Assembly (NCBI RefSeq): GCF_008274695.1
Contig: NZ_VTOU01000001.1
Location: 186,001-250,000, forward strand
Reading direction: 5' to 3'
Source: Sphingomonas montanisoli
GTDB taxonomy: Bacteria > Pseudomonadota > Alphaproteobacteria > Sphingomonadales > Sphingomonadaceae
DNA length: 64,000 nt
The first letter of the stretch is position 1. The number at the start of each line of letters is the position of its first letter. Shown piece after piece: positions 52,574 to 61,440 of this stretch. The notes under the pieces were generated by a model. It had not been told where the DNA came from. It worked only from the letters and a program-made list of their open reading frames with translations, and did no database searches. Made by a program: the position numbers and the translations under genes.

Positions 52574-54411
52574 CGAGAACACCCGTCGGAGAAATCCGTC
52601 CCAGCCAGCTACTATGGACCTATGGTCCGGGAGCGCTGATCGACCTGCCCAACCTCTCGGTCGTGACGATGGGGATCGATCGATGGGAACGGGACCGGTG
52701 CCAACCCATCCAGGAATCGCGCCTGTTGGCGAACGTGCGAAGCGTTCTCGGCCCCCAGGTGGAGTCGCTCCGGATGCCTCCACTCGGTGATCGCGACGTC
52801 GTCGACCCATTCTCCGCCGCAGCACTGGTCGGTGTCCCCGTGAAACCGTTTCCGCGATGGCTGCGCTGCGTCAAATGTGGCTTGCTCTCCCCGTTCGACG
52901 CCGGTCTGTTCAAGCTCAAGGAGAACCGATACCGCCCCGAACTGACCCGTTTCGTGCACGAAGGCTGCAGAGGGTCGAACAACGATCAGCGGCCCAAAGA
53001 TGCCGACGCCGTACCGGCACGTTTTCTGATGGCTTGCCGTGCAGGGCATCTCGACGATTTCCCGTGGCACTGGTTCGTCCATGGCGGCCCATCCGGCTGC
53101 CGCGGAACTCTACGCTTCTTCGAGAGCGGAGCGTCGCTTCAAACCGAAAACCTCTGGGTGAAATGCGACAGCTGCGGCGCAGCAAAGAACATGGCCCAAG
53201 GCTTCGGGCAAGCCGGGCGGGACAATTTGCCTGCCTGCCGGGGAAGACACCCCCACATCGATCGTTTCGTCGATGAGTGCGTCGAAGATCCGCGCGCCAT
53301 TCTACTCGGCGCGACCAATGGCTGGTTCCCTGTGACCTTGTCGGTGCTCGCAATCCCGCAGACTGGCAGTCCTTTGGCGCAGCTGATTGGAGACGGCTGG
53401 ACGTTCTTCGAAGACGTGGATTCGGCCGATGAGGTCGGATTCGTCGTAAAGACCCTCAAAAAGACTGCACAGCTTCCCGGAATCGAGAAGTTTACGAGCG
53501 ATCAGATTTGGTCCGCCATTCAAGTTCATCGCAATGGCGGTGGCGATGTCGAGCAGCGTGACCTGAAAGAGCCCGAGTGGCAGATCCTGACAGCTTCGGA
53601 ACCGCCCACCGATTATCCTCACTTCCTGAGCAAGAAGGTCGAAGTACCCAAGGGCTTCGAAGCCGTCGTCACCCGTGTCCTGCTGCTGGAACGGTTACGC
53701 GAAGTGAATGCTCTATTGGGCTTCACCCGCGTCGAGTCTCCCGACGAAGGATCGGGCGATGAGGCCGCTCCACGCGCGCCTCTTGGGCGGTCGGTTCCCG
53801 ATTGGATCCCTGCGACGCAGGTCCATGGCGAGGGCATTTTCATCCAGTTCGATGTCGATGCACTGAAGGAATGGGCCGAGCGAGACGCGGTCAAGGAAGT
53901 CGATGCCCGCATGCACACGGGCCATCGTGGGTGGCGCCAGAAGCGCAACCTCGATCCGGCCCAGGGACATCCCGGCCCCCGTTACGCGTTCCTCCACACG
54001 CTCGCTCATATGCTGATCAGGGAATTGGCGCTCGAGTGTGGGTACAATGCCGCCAGTATCCGCGAGCGAATCTACGGTGACGTGGAGGATGGGAAGGATC
54101 AAGCCGGCTTCCTCATCTATACCGCTGCTGCAGATTCCGATGGCACTCTCGGCGGTCTGGTCGAGCTGGGAAAACCGGAAAATCTCGGGCGTTTGCTTCG
54201 CCAAGCTTTGGATCGAGGGCACGTCTGCGCTTCCGACCCGCTATGCTCCGAGCATGATCCCAGCAAAGATCAGTCGTTGCACGGTGCCGCGTGTCACGCC
54301 TGTTCTTTCGTATCCGAGACATCTTGCGAGAAAGGCAACCGGAACCTCGACCGTGCGCTCGTCGTGCCTACTCTCGAAAACGCGCAAGCCGCGTTCTTCC
54401 AGGCCAAGTGA
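52570..54411 (+). CDS. drmB: DISARM protein DrmB (DUF1998)
   Basis: A 613-residue DUF1998 protein. It opens with GEIRPSQLLWTYGPGALIDL. Zinc-type cysteines are in LRCVKCGLLSP (about 100), MACRAGHLDDFPWHWF (about 155) and VKCDSCGAAKN (about 198); the C-terminal DUF1998 part holds HTLAHMLIRELALECGYN and CHACSFVSETSC. DrmB partners DrmA; together they recognise DNA with a 5' end. It overlaps drmA and drmC by four bases each. Confidence 0.92.
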   Translation: MTRTPVGEIRPSQLLWTYGPGALIDLPNLSVVTMGIDRWERDRCQPIQESRLLANVRSVLGPQVESLRMPPLGDRDVVDPFSAAALVGVPVKPFPRWLRCVKCGLLSPFDAGLFKLKENRYRPELTRFVHEGCRGSNNDQRPKDADAVPARFLMACRAGHLDDFPWHWFVHGGPSGCRGTLRFFESGASLQTENLWVKCDSCGAAKNMAQGFGQAGRDNLPACRGRHPHIDRFVDECVEDPRAILLGATNGWFPVTLSVLAIPQTGSPLAQLIGDGWTFFEDVDSADEVGFVVKTLKKTAQLPGIEKFTSDQIWSAIQVHRNGGGDVEQRDLKEPEWQILTASEPPTDYPHFLSKKVEVPKGFEAVVTRVLLLERLREVNALLGFTRVESPDEGSGDEAAPRAPLGRSVPDWIPATQVHGEGIFIQFDVDALKEWAERDAVKEVDARMHTGHRGWRQKRNLDPAQGHPGPRYAFLHTLAHMLIRELALECGYNAASIRERIYGDVEDGKDQAGFLIYTAAADSDGTLGGLVELGKPENLGRLLRQALDRGHVCASDPLCSEHDPSKDQSLHGAACHACSFVSETSCEKGNRNLDRALVVPTLENAQAAFFQAK

Positions 54412-55172
54412 CAACCATCCTTTTGGACGCGGTCGCGGAACTCGTGGCACTACTGTCGCCGTCGAAGGTCGAAGCGATCGCCTCGCGGCTTCGTGGAACG
54501 AGCGCTGCCGATCGAGAACGAGACCTCATCGGGATCGTAGGGACGCCGCCGGCTCGCGCCGCTTTGGAGTCACTCTTGGCAGCTTGGCGGAATACGACTT
54601 TGACCGGTGACGTCGTTGCCGGAATGCTGATGGGAGCGGCCCATGGCCGCCTCAAATCACATCAAGAACAGCGCGTCGAATTCGTGTGGACCGGCCCCAC
54701 GACTCCTTTCGTCGCGACACGCCGTACCGAACAGGTGCTCTTGGATCTCATCGAACGTGCCGATCGCGAATTGTTCATCGTGAGCTTCGTGGCTTACGAC
54801 GTCCCATCGGTGATCGCGGCGATCACCGATGCCATTGCTCGTGGCGTCGATACCCGCATCCTCGTCGAAGCGTCCGTGACCCAAGGAGGAAGCCTTCTCG
54901 TGGATCCAGTCGCAACGATGAAAAAAGCAGTCCCGGAAGCAAGATTGTACGTCTGGACCGATCGCGTCCACCCATTCACGAACGGCCGTGTACATGCCAA
55001 ACTCGCCGTAGCTGACACGGCGCTTGCGTTCTTGACCAGCGCCAATCTAACCGGACATGCTCTCGAAAAGAATATGGAAGCGGGCATCCTCCTCACCGGT
55101 GGAGACACGCCTCGGCGCCTCCGGGATCACCTGCATGCTTTGATCACCACAGAGGTCATCAGAATGGTCTGA
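54408..55172 (+). CDS. drmC: DISARM phospholipase-D-like protein DrmC
   Basis: A 254-residue protein with one HKD motif, VHAKLAVAD (about residues 195-203), followed by TSANLTGHALEKNMEAGIL, the usual second block of PLD nucleases; a dimer would complete the active site. The first ~95 residues are helical. GTG start overlapping the drmB stop. DrmC has been reported as not essential for DISARM protection in a class 2 system. It is the last gene of the operon. Confidence 0.9.
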   Translation: MTTILLDAVAELVALLSPSKVEAIASRLRGTSAADRERDLIGIVGTPPARAALESLLAAWRNTTLTGDVVAGMLMGAAHGRLKSHQEQRVEFVWTGPTTPFVATRRTEQVLLDLIERADRELFIVSFVAYDVPSVIAAITDAIARGVDTRILVEASVTQGGSLLVDPVATMKKAVPEARLYVWTDRVHPFTNGRVHAKLAVADTALAFLTSANLTGHALEKNMEAGILLTGGDTPRRLRDHLHALITTEVIRMV

Positions 55173-55232
55173 TCCCGTCCAGCCATCGGGTAACTTGGCT
55201 CCAGCCGAAACGTGACAGTCAAGTGAATCAAT

Positions 55233-55259
55233 CCGCTTGACGAATCTATCCGCAAGCGG
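55233..55259. promoter_or_regulatory. Dyad in the gap after drmC
   Basis: CCGCTTG and CAAGCGG (seven-base arms, 13-base loop). TTGACG at 55237-55242 overlaps it and could be the -35 of the AlpA-like gene 37 bases further on. The absence of a T run argues against a terminator; an operator is more likely. Confidence 0.3.
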
Positions 55260-55295
55260 GAACATAGAGTGAACAAGTGAGTCGTATGCTGTCTA

Positions 55296-55625
55296 ATGTC
55301 CGTCCCGAGTTCCCTTGCCGATCGGCCGCCTGCCGATCAGCTCGCCGCTTTGGGCGTGAACTCTATTTCAGCCGCATCACGGCGGACCATCCGCCGACAG
55401 CAACTACGCGAAATCGTGCCCCTGGCTGACAGCACTATTTTCGAAATGGAGCAGCGCGGTGAGTTCCCTCAGCGCTTCTATCTGACGTCTCGATGTGTCG
55501 TCTGGGATCTTGGCGAGGTCGAGCAATGGCTTGACGCAAGGCGTGCAGCTTCCCGCGCCAAGGCCATCAAACTCGCGCCGACACCCGACGTTCGGTTGCG
55601 TCGGGCGAAGCCCGTTACACAGTAG
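55296..55625 (+). CDS. AlpA-like phage/island regulator
   Basis: A 109-residue protein whose central part REIVPLADSTIFEMEQRGEFP followed by VVWDLGEVEQWLDARR is the AlpA/MerR-type winged HTH used by P4-like elements to control the integrase and excision. A basic tail follows. It converges with the integrase, the two reading frames overlapping by 11 bases at their ends. This gene, rather than the HTH protein at 37214, is the natural candidate for the island's directionality factor. Confidence 0.75.
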   Translation: MSVPSSLADRPPADQLAALGVNSISAASRRTIRRQQLREIVPLADSTIFEMEQRGEFPQRFYLTSRCVVWDLGEVEQWLDARRAASRAKAIKLAPTPDVRLRRAKPVTQ

Positions 55626-56871
55626 GGTCGAGTTCGAGCATGCCCATCGCCTTGGGCATGAGCGTGGGCGTGTACTTCTGTCCCGCTATCCACGCCTCGA
55701 TCAGGTTCGACCATTCCTGCATCATGTGGCGGCGCTGATGCTCGTACTCCGCCTTGTTATAGACGCCGCGAGATGACCTCCCATCCTCATGTGCCAGACA
55801 CTTCTCAATCCAGTCGCGGTTGAAGCCCAGCTCGTTCAAAAGCGTGGACCCGGTACGTCGCAGGTCATGGACGGTGAACGGTTCCAGCGGCAGCCCCTCG
55901 CTCTTCGCCCTCTCAACAACCGAGTACGTAACGCGGTTGAAGGTTGCGCGCGACATCGGCGCGTCGGCATCGTATCGCGACGGGAGCAGGTACTTTGAGT
56001 TGCCGGCGCAAGTCTTCAACGCAACCATGATGTCGAGCACCTGGGTCGACAGGTAGACGTTGTGGGCCTTCGACCGCTTCATGCGTTCCTTCGGGATCGT
56101 CCACACGGCGTTCTCGAAATCGACCTCATCCCAGACCGCATCCTGCAGCTCACTCTTGCGGACCATCGTCATCAAGAACAGCCGCATGCCGAGCCGAATC
56201 GTCGGCAGCGTCGGAACGTGCTCCAATTGCTTGAGCATTACGCGGATCTCACTAGGCGAAAGCGAGCGATCCTTCGGAACGAAGGTTGCGATCGAAGCTG
56301 GACCAACCTCGTCAGCGGGGTTCGCGACCTTCTCGCCGTGCAGAATCGCAAATCCGTAAATCTGCTTCAGGATGTCTCGGACATGGATTGCCGTAGCGGG
56401 GGCGCCTCGATCCACGATCTTGCCGCAGTGAGCGCGGAGGTCGTTTGGGCTGATCTCCGTCAGCAGCCGGTTGCGCCACACTGGAAGCAGCTCCCGCTCC
56501 CAGATCGAGCGCCGCATGGCTCTGGTGCTATCAGCCATGGGAGCCGCCGTGAGCCACTTTTCGCCAAACTCGCCAAAGCTCTTCGCTTCTTTGATGCGCC
56601 GCTTCTCTCGTTGCTTCTCAATCGCGGGGGATTGGCCCTCAGCAACAAGGCGTCGAGCATCAATGCACTTTTCGCGCGCTCGTGCCAATGAAAGGCCGTC
56701 CGGGCCGTACTTGCCTAGAGTAAGAGTTTCGCGCCTACCGTTTAGACGGTAGTCCAGTCGAAATGAAATCCCGCCCTTTACGGTGACGAGAACATACATC
56801 CCGTCCCTATCTGTGACTTTATACGGCCTTTCTTTTGGCTTAAGCGATCGAATAGCGGTGTCTGTGAGCAC
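55615..56871 (-). CDS. int: P4-type tyrosine recombinase (island integrase)
   Basis: A 418-residue integrase. N-terminal arm-binding DUF4102 domain (SLKPKERPYKVTDRDGMYV, FRLDYRLNGRRETLTLGKY), a core-binding domain, and the catalytic domain: Arg in MVRKSELQDA, HDLRRTGSTLLN (HxxR) and LAHEDGRSSRGVYNKAEY (His and nucleophile Tyr). I chose GTG 56871, which has GGAGG five bases upstream, over an ATG 11 codons earlier. It is transcribed away from guaA, and TACCGTCA repeats lie between the gene and the att site. Confidence 0.92.
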   Translation of the reverse strand: MLTDTAIRSLKPKERPYKVTDRDGMYVLVTVKGGISFRLDYRLNGRRETLTLGKYGPDGLSLARAREKCIDARRLVAEGQSPAIEKQREKRRIKEAKSFGEFGEKWLTAAPMADSTRAMRRSIWERELLPVWRNRLLTEISPNDLRAHCGKIVDRGAPATAIHVRDILKQIYGFAILHGEKVANPADEVGPASIATFVPKDRSLSPSEIRVMLKQLEHVPTLPTIRLGMRLFLMTMVRKSELQDAVWDEVDFENAVWTIPKERMKRSKAHNVYLSTQVLDIMVALKTCAGNSKYLLPSRYDADAPMSRATFNRVTYSVVERAKSEGLPLEPFTVHDLRRTGSTLLNELGFNRDWIEKCLAHEDGRSSRGVYNKAEYEHQRRHMMQEWSNLIEAWIAGQKYTPTLMPKAMGMLELDPTV

Positions 56872-56885
56872 AATGACCTCCGAGC

Positions 56886-57035
56886 AAAAAATACCGTCAG
56901 GCATATTTCAGAGGCCGCAGCAGGATATTCCGTAAGCAATACAGATGCTTACAGCGAAAAAAATACCGTCACGACCTCAATTGCCGTGACGGTATTCGCG
57001 AAAATCGCGTTGTGCAATACTTCCACCTACCGTCA
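56886..57035. promoter_or_regulatory. Cluster of four TACCGTCA motifs (probable integrase arm sites)
   Basis: TACCGTCA occurs at 56892-56899, 56964-56971 and 57028-57035, and inverted at 56987-56994. The second and third form a 12-base inverted repeat AATACCGTCACG (56962-56973 and 56985-56996). The first two copies share a poly-A prefix. A near copy lies at 36554-36561 near the other end of the island. These would be the arm-type binding sites for the integrase N-terminal domain, and may also autoregulate int. Confidence 0.6.
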
Positions 57036-57162
57036 GCCAGCCCGCAAACCGGGACGCTTACCCCGTGAACGATGGCGATAGATGGCGTTATGAAATTATT
57101 TTATTTTCAGAGGGTTACGTCGCAGAATATCGTAGTTTTGGCGGCGATCGGCGGCGAAGAAA

Positions 57163-58761
57163 TTATTCCCATTCGATCGTGCCGGGCGGCTTCGACGTGT
57201 AGTCGTACACCACGCGGTTGATGCCCTGCACCTCGTTGACGATGCGGGTCGCGCAGCGGCTGAGGAAGGCGGCATCATAGGGGTAGATGTCGGCGGTCAT
57301 GCCATCGGTCGAGGTGACGGCGCGCAGCGCGCAGACCGAGTCATAGGTACGCCCGTCACCCATCACGCCGACGGTGCGGACCGGCAGCAGGACGGCGAAG
57401 GCCTGCCAGATCGCATCGTAGAGACCCGCATTGCGGATTTCCTCGAGATAGACCGCGTCCGCCTTGCGCAGGATGTCGCACCGCTCCTTGGTGACTTCGC
57501 CCGGAATGCGGATCGCAAGGCCCGGCCCAGGGAAGGGGTGACGGCCGACGAAGATGTCGGGCAGGCCAAGTTCGCGACCCAGCGCACGAACCTCGTCCTT
57601 GAACAATTCGCGCAGCGGCTCGACGAGCTTCATGTTCATCCGCTCGGGCAGGCCACCGACATTGTGATGGCTCTTGATCGTCACCGAAGGCCCGCCGGTG
57701 AAGCTGACACTCTCGATCACGTCGGGATAGAGCGTACCCTGCGCCAGGAAATCGGCGCCGCCGATCTTCTTCGCTTCGGCCTCGAACACCTCGATGAAGG
57801 TCTTGCCGATGAATTTGCGCTTGGCCTCCGGGTCCGTGACGCCGGCAAGGCCGTTGAGGAACAACGTCTCTGCGTTCACGTGAACGAGCGGGATGCCGTA
57901 ATGCTCACGGAACAGGCCGACGACCTGATCGGCCTCGCCCATCCGCATCAGGCCATGGTCGACGAACACGCAGGTCAGCTGGTCGCCAATCGCCTCATGG
58001 ATCAGGACGGCCGCGACCGCGCTGTCGACACCCCCGGAAAGACCGCAGATCACCCTGCCCTTGCCGACCTGCTGACGGATTTCGGCGATCTTGGTCGCGC
58101 GGAATTCGGCCATCGTCCAGTCGCCGGCAAGGCCGCAGACGTGGCGCGCGAAATTGGCGATCAGCTTGCCGCCGTCGGGCGTATGCACGACCTCGGGGTG
58201 GAACTGGACGCCGTAGAAGCGGCGCTTCTCATCCGAGGTCACCGCGAAGGGCGCGCCTTCCGAAACCGCGATCGGGGAGAAGCCGGGCGGGAGCGCGTCG
58301 ACCTTGTCGCCGTGGCTCATCCAGACCTGATGCTTCTCGCCTTCCTTCCACAGCCCGTCGAACAACGCCGACCGACCGGACACTTCGATAAAGGCACGGC
58401 CGAACTCGCGGCTGTCGTGCCCCGGCGTCACCGATCCACCGAGCTGCGCGCACATCGTCTGCTGACCGTAGCAGATGCCGAGGATCGGGATGCCCGCCTC
58501 GAAGAATGCCTGCGGTGCCCGCGGGCTACCGATATCGGCGACCGATGCAGGGCCGCCCGACAGGATGATACCCTTGGGCTTCATCCGTTCGAAGGCGGCT
58601 TCGGCCTGTGTGAAGGGGGCGATCTCGCTATAGACGCCCGCTTCGCGCACGCGCCGTGCGATCAGCTGAGTCACCTGACTGCCGAAGTCGACGATCAGGA
58701 TGGATTCCTGGGGCTGGCCTGCGGTCGGGCCAGACGAAACCGCGGGGAGCTGGGCTGTCAT
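57163..58761 (-). CDS. guaA: GMP synthase (glutamine-hydrolysing)
   Basis: About 532 residues. Amidotransferase domain with [20 protein letters not shown], nucleophile in [10 protein letters not shown], and FHPEVVHT; then the ATP pyrophosphatase loop [15 protein letters not shown] and the C-terminal dimerisation domain ending [18 protein letters not shown]. It converts XMP to GMP. ATG 58761 gives the normal N-terminus; a GTG at 58797 is not needed. Its last codons overlap the island att core, and they may have been supplied by the island itself. Confidence 0.96.
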   Translation of the reverse strand: MTAQLPAVSSGPTAGQPQESILIVDFGSQVTQLIARRVREAGVYSEIAPFTQAEAAFERMKPKGIILSGGPASVADIGSPRAPQAFFEAGIPILGICYGQQTMCAQLGGSVTPGHDSREFGRAFIEVSGRSALFDGLWKEGEKHQVWMSHGDKVDALPPGFSPIAVSEGAPFAVTSDEKRRFYGVQFHPEVVHTPDGGKLIANFARHVCGLAGDWTMAEFRATKIAEIRQQVGKGRVICGLSGGVDSAVAAVLIHEAIGDQLTCVFVDHGLMRMGEADQVVGLFREHYGIPLVHVNAETLFLNGLAGVTDPEAKRKFIGKTFIEVFEAEAKKIGGADFLAQGTLYPDVIESVSFTGGPSVTIKSHHNVGGLPERMNMKLVEPLRELFKDEVRALGRELGLPDIFVGRHPFPGPGLAIRIPGEVTKERCDILRKADAVYLEEIRNAGLYDAIWQAFAVLLPVRTVGVMGDGRTYDSVCALRAVTSTDGMTADIYPYDAAFLSRCATRIVNEVQGINRVVYDYTSKPPGTIEWE

Positions 58762-58861
58762 GGGGGGCCGATAAATGCGCGAGGCCGTCCTGTCCACCGC
58801 ATCTTGCCGTATGCCATCGATCGGTCTAGTCGGGCGCGACTTTTCGGACGGCTTTCAAGGA

Positions 58862-59140
58862 ATGACGGTGACCGTGAACGATCCTGGCGCAACCGAGGAT
58901 GTGGTGCGCGCCGTGCTCGCCGATGTGCTGGGCCTCGACCCGATCCGCGTCGCCGCCTTCGATGCCGATACCCAGTTGTTCGGATCGCTGCCCGAACTCG
59001 ATTCGATGGCGGTCGCAGGCCTTCTGACCGAACTCGAGGACCGACTCGGCATCATGATCGACGATGACGAAGTCGACGGCGAGATGCTCGAAAGCTTCGG
59101 CGCGCTTGTTGCCTTCGCCGAGGCGAAGGTCGGGGCCTGA
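58862..59140 (+). CDS. Acyl carrier protein (stand-alone)
   Basis: A 92-residue ACP. The phosphopantetheine attachment site is ELDSMAVAGLLTELE with Ser48; FDADTQLFGSLP precedes it and LGIMIDDDEVDGEML follows, the acidic helix II-III of ACPs. It is not fabF-linked acpP, so it probably serves a specialised pathway such as lipid, exopolysaccharide or exosortase-linked modification; nothing nearby shows which. AAGGA lies upstream, and GTG 58868 is an alternative start. Divergent from guaA. Confidence 0.82.
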   Translation: MTVTVNDPGATEDVVRAVLADVLGLDPIRVAAFDADTQLFGSLPELDSMAVAGLLTELEDRLGIMIDDDEVDGEMLESFGALVAFAEAKVGA

Positions 59141-59165
59141 CCGTTGCCACGTCGGTTCGCCACTC

Positions 59166-59246
59166 CGTCATTGCGAACGTAGCGAAGCAATCCAGTCCGC
59201 AGTTCGGAGTGGATTGCTTCGTCGCCTCTGGCTCCTCGCAATGACG
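59166..59246. repeat. Intergenic palindromic repeat, copy D
   Basis: Starts CGTCATTGCGAACGTAGCG and ends CTCGCAATGACG, with internal AGCAATCCAGTCCG pairing to GGATTGCTTCG. It lies between the convergent ends of the ACP gene and trxB. Confidence 0.75.
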
Positions 59247-59257
59247 AGGAAGCGGCT

Positions 59258-60223
59258 TCAGGCCGGCTCGACCTCGAAATCGCTCTCCGCGAGAAATCGC
59301 TCCGCGTCGAGCGCTGCCATGCAGCCGGTGCCGGCAGCGGTGACGGCCTGACGGTAGATCTTGTCGGCCACGTCGCCGCAGCCGAACACGCCGGGCACGT
59401 TGGTCTTCGTGCCGCCCTTCTCGACGATCAGATAGCCGTCACTGTCGAGGTCGAGATGCCCGCGAAACAGCTCGGTCGACGGATGGTGGCCGATCGCGAC
59501 GAAGCCGCCATCGACGCCAAGGATCGAAGTCTCACCCGTCAGCGTGTCGCGCAGTTCGATACCCACCAGACCCTGCGAAGGATCGTCACCGCCCACAAAG
59601 CGGACCGTTTCCTTGTTCCACAGCACGTTGACGTTCGGATGCTTGAACAGCCGGTCCTGCAGGATCTTTTCCGCGCGCAGGCTGTCGCGGCGGTGGATCA
59701 GGGTCACGTCCTGGCTGTGGTTGGTGAGATACAGCGCCTCTTCGACCGCCGTGTTGCCGCCGCCGATCACCGCAACCTTCTTGCCGCGATAGAAGAAGCC
59801 GTCGCAGGTCGCGCAGGCTGAAACGCCTTTGCCGCCGAGTTCCTGCTCGCCCGGAATGCCGAGCCACTTGGCCTGCGCGCCCGTCGCGATCACCAAAGTA
59901 TCGCAGACATAGAGCGCGCCGCCGTCACCCTTCAGGCGATACGGGCGTTCGGACAGGTCGACGTCGACAATTGTGTCCCAGATCATCGTCGCGCCGACAT
60001 GTTCGGCCTGCGCCTGCATCTGCTCCATCAGCCACGGCCCCTGAATCACATCGCGGAAGCCGGGATAATTCTCGACGTCGGTGGTGATGGTCAGCTGGCC
60101 GCCCGGCTGGATGCCCTGCACGACGATCGGCGCGAGGCCGGCGCGCGCGCCATAGATCGCCGCCGAAAGGCCCGCGGGTCCCGAACCGAGGACGAGCATG
60201 CGGGTGGAATGGGTGGCGGCCAT
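59258..60223 (-). CDS. trxB: Thioredoxin-disulfide reductase
   Basis: A 321-residue flavoprotein: VLGSGPAGLSAAIYGARAG (FAD site), redox-active SACATCDGFFY, NADPH motif VIGGGNTAVEEAL, and GVFGCGDVADKIYRQ (FAD C-terminal motif). It reduces thioredoxin with NADPH. ATG 60223 has AGGAG upstream. MsrA and RNase/peptide repair systems in the window depend on this pathway. Confidence 0.94.
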   Translation of the reverse strand: MAATHSTRMLVLGSGPAGLSAAIYGARAGLAPIVVQGIQPGGQLTITTDVENYPGFRDVIQGPWLMEQMQAQAEHVGATMIWDTIVDVDLSERPYRLKGDGGALYVCDTLVIATGAQAKWLGIPGEQELGGKGVSACATCDGFFYRGKKVAVIGGGNTAVEEALYLTNHSQDVTLIHRRDSLRAEKILQDRLFKHPNVNVLWNKETVRFVGGDDPSQGLVGIELRDTLTGETSILGVDGGFVAIGHHPSTELFRGHLDLDSDGYLIVEKGGTKTNVPGVFGCGDVADKIYRQAVTAAGTGCMAALDAERFLAESDFEVEPA

Positions 60224-60347
60224 ATTCGTAAACGCTCCTGTTCGAATCTTGTCAGGCAGATAGGAAGTCGCAGGGGCGCTTGGCAACCGGACGATGCCGC
60301 ATGCCTCGTTTACCCCGGTTTAGGATAGCTTGCCCTAGAGCGACCAC

Positions 60348-60551
60348 ATGAAGCTTCGCCGCTCCTCGATCCCGATCAGGTTCGTGATGATCTCTTGCCT
60401 GCTGGCGGTGGCCGTCGGCATCGGCACGCGCAAGCTGGAGGGCAAGCACGATATCGGCGCGACGACCAAGACCGCCGCCGAGGATCTCGGCGCGCTGGGC
60501 AAGGGATTCGTAGAAGCGCTCCACCGCGCCAACGATGCCTTACGGAATTAG
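60348..60551 (+). CDS. Small protein of unknown function, one membrane helix
   Basis: A 67-residue frame: a positively charged N-terminus MKLRRSSIPIR, one hydrophobic segment FVMISCLLAVAVGIG, then a polar helical tail. This could be a small anchored protein or a signal peptide plus short mature part. No family recognised. It is convergent with the mmsB end (overlap of four bases). A real gene is likely but not certain. Confidence 0.45.
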   Translation: MKLRRSSIPIRFVMISCLLAVAVGIGTRKLEGKHDIGATTKTAAEDLGALGKGFVEALHRANDALRN

Positions 60552-61438
60552 GCGCTCCAGCTGCCGTCGAGCAGCTTGATGATCGCCGAAAAATCCTTCG
60601 ACGCGCCGCCCAGATTGGCGAAGGCCTGATAGAGCGCCTCGGCATTCGCGCCCATCGGCACCGACGCCCCCGCATCCTGCGCCGCGCCGATGGCCAGCTT
60701 CAGATCCTTGAGCATCAGCGCGGAGGCGAAACCACCCTCATAGTCACGATCGGCGGGCGTTTCCGGGCCGACGCCGGGCACGGGGCAATAGCTGGTCATC
60801 GACCAGCTCTGTCCGCTCGCCTGCGACGAGATGTCGTAGAAGGTCTGGAGATCGAGGCCCAGCTTGGCCGCCAGCGTGAACGCCTCGCACGTCGCGATCA
60901 TCGTCGCGCCCAACAGCATGTTGTTCGCGATCTTGGCCGCCTGTCCGGAGCCAAGGCCACCGGCGTGGATCACCGCCTTACCCATCAGCGCGAGGATCGG
61001 CTCCGCCCGCGCGAAGTGCTCGGCCGCCCCGCCGACCATGAAGGTCAGCGTGCCGCCATTGGCCGCCGCGATCCCGCCTGAAACGGGGGCATCGACCATT
61101 GCTAGCCCCTTGGCCCCCGCCACCGCGCCCACCGCCTTGGCGGTCGCGACGTCGATCGTCGAACAGTCGATCAGTAGCGCCGAGGCCGGAACCGCATCGA
61201 ACAGTTCGCCCTCATAGACGGACTGCACATGCTTGCCCGCTGGCAACATCGTCACCACGAATTCGGCTTCCTTCGCCGCCTCCGCGGCCGAACCTACGGG
61301 CAGGCAACCCGCCGCCTTCGCGCGATCGAGCGCCTCGGCCGACAGATCGAAGGCGCGGACGTCATGCCCGTTCTTGGCAAGATTGGCAGCCATGCCGCCG
61401 CCCATATTGCCCAGGCCGATGAAGCCGATCGTCGCCAT
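60548..61438 (-). CDS. mmsB: 3-hydroxyisobutyrate dehydrogenase
   Basis: A 296-residue beta-hydroxyacid dehydrogenase: IGFIGLGNMGGGMAANL (NAD site), DAPVSGGIAAANGGTLTFMV (substrate site), GSGQAAKIANNML with the catalytic Lys. It oxidises 3-hydroxyisobutyrate to methylmalonate semialdehyde in valine breakdown. The start is two bases from the stop of the enoyl-CoA hydratase gene; last gene of a three-gene operon. Confidence 0.92.
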   Translation of the reverse strand: MATIGFIGLGNMGGGMAANLAKNGHDVRAFDLSAEALDRAKAAGCLPVGSAAEAAKEAEFVVTMLPAGKHVQSVYEGELFDAVPASALLIDCSTIDVATAKAVGAVAGAKGLAMVDAPVSGGIAAANGGTLTFMVGGAAEHFARAEPILALMGKAVIHAGGLGSGQAAKIANNMLLGATMIATCEAFTLAAKLGLDLQTFYDISSQASGQSWSMTSYCPVPGVGPETPADRDYEGGFASALMLKDLKLAIGAAQDAGASVPMGANAEALYQAFANLGGASKDFSAIIKLLDGSWSA

Positions 61439-61440
61439 GG

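Larger units (their letters stand above)
36327..57179. mobile_element. Integrated genomic island at guaA carrying a DISARM operon
   Basis: About 20.8 kb bounded by imperfect repeats of the guaA 3' end. It contains a P4-type integrase beside guaA, an AlpA-like regulator, and a nine- or ten-gene defence operon on the + strand. By eye, third-codon-position A/T is more frequent inside than in the flanks, fitting foreign origin. The 3' end of guaA is a known insertion site for islands and conjugative elements. No conjugation, replication or transposase genes are seen, so it is not self-transmissible by itself. Confidence 0.8.
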
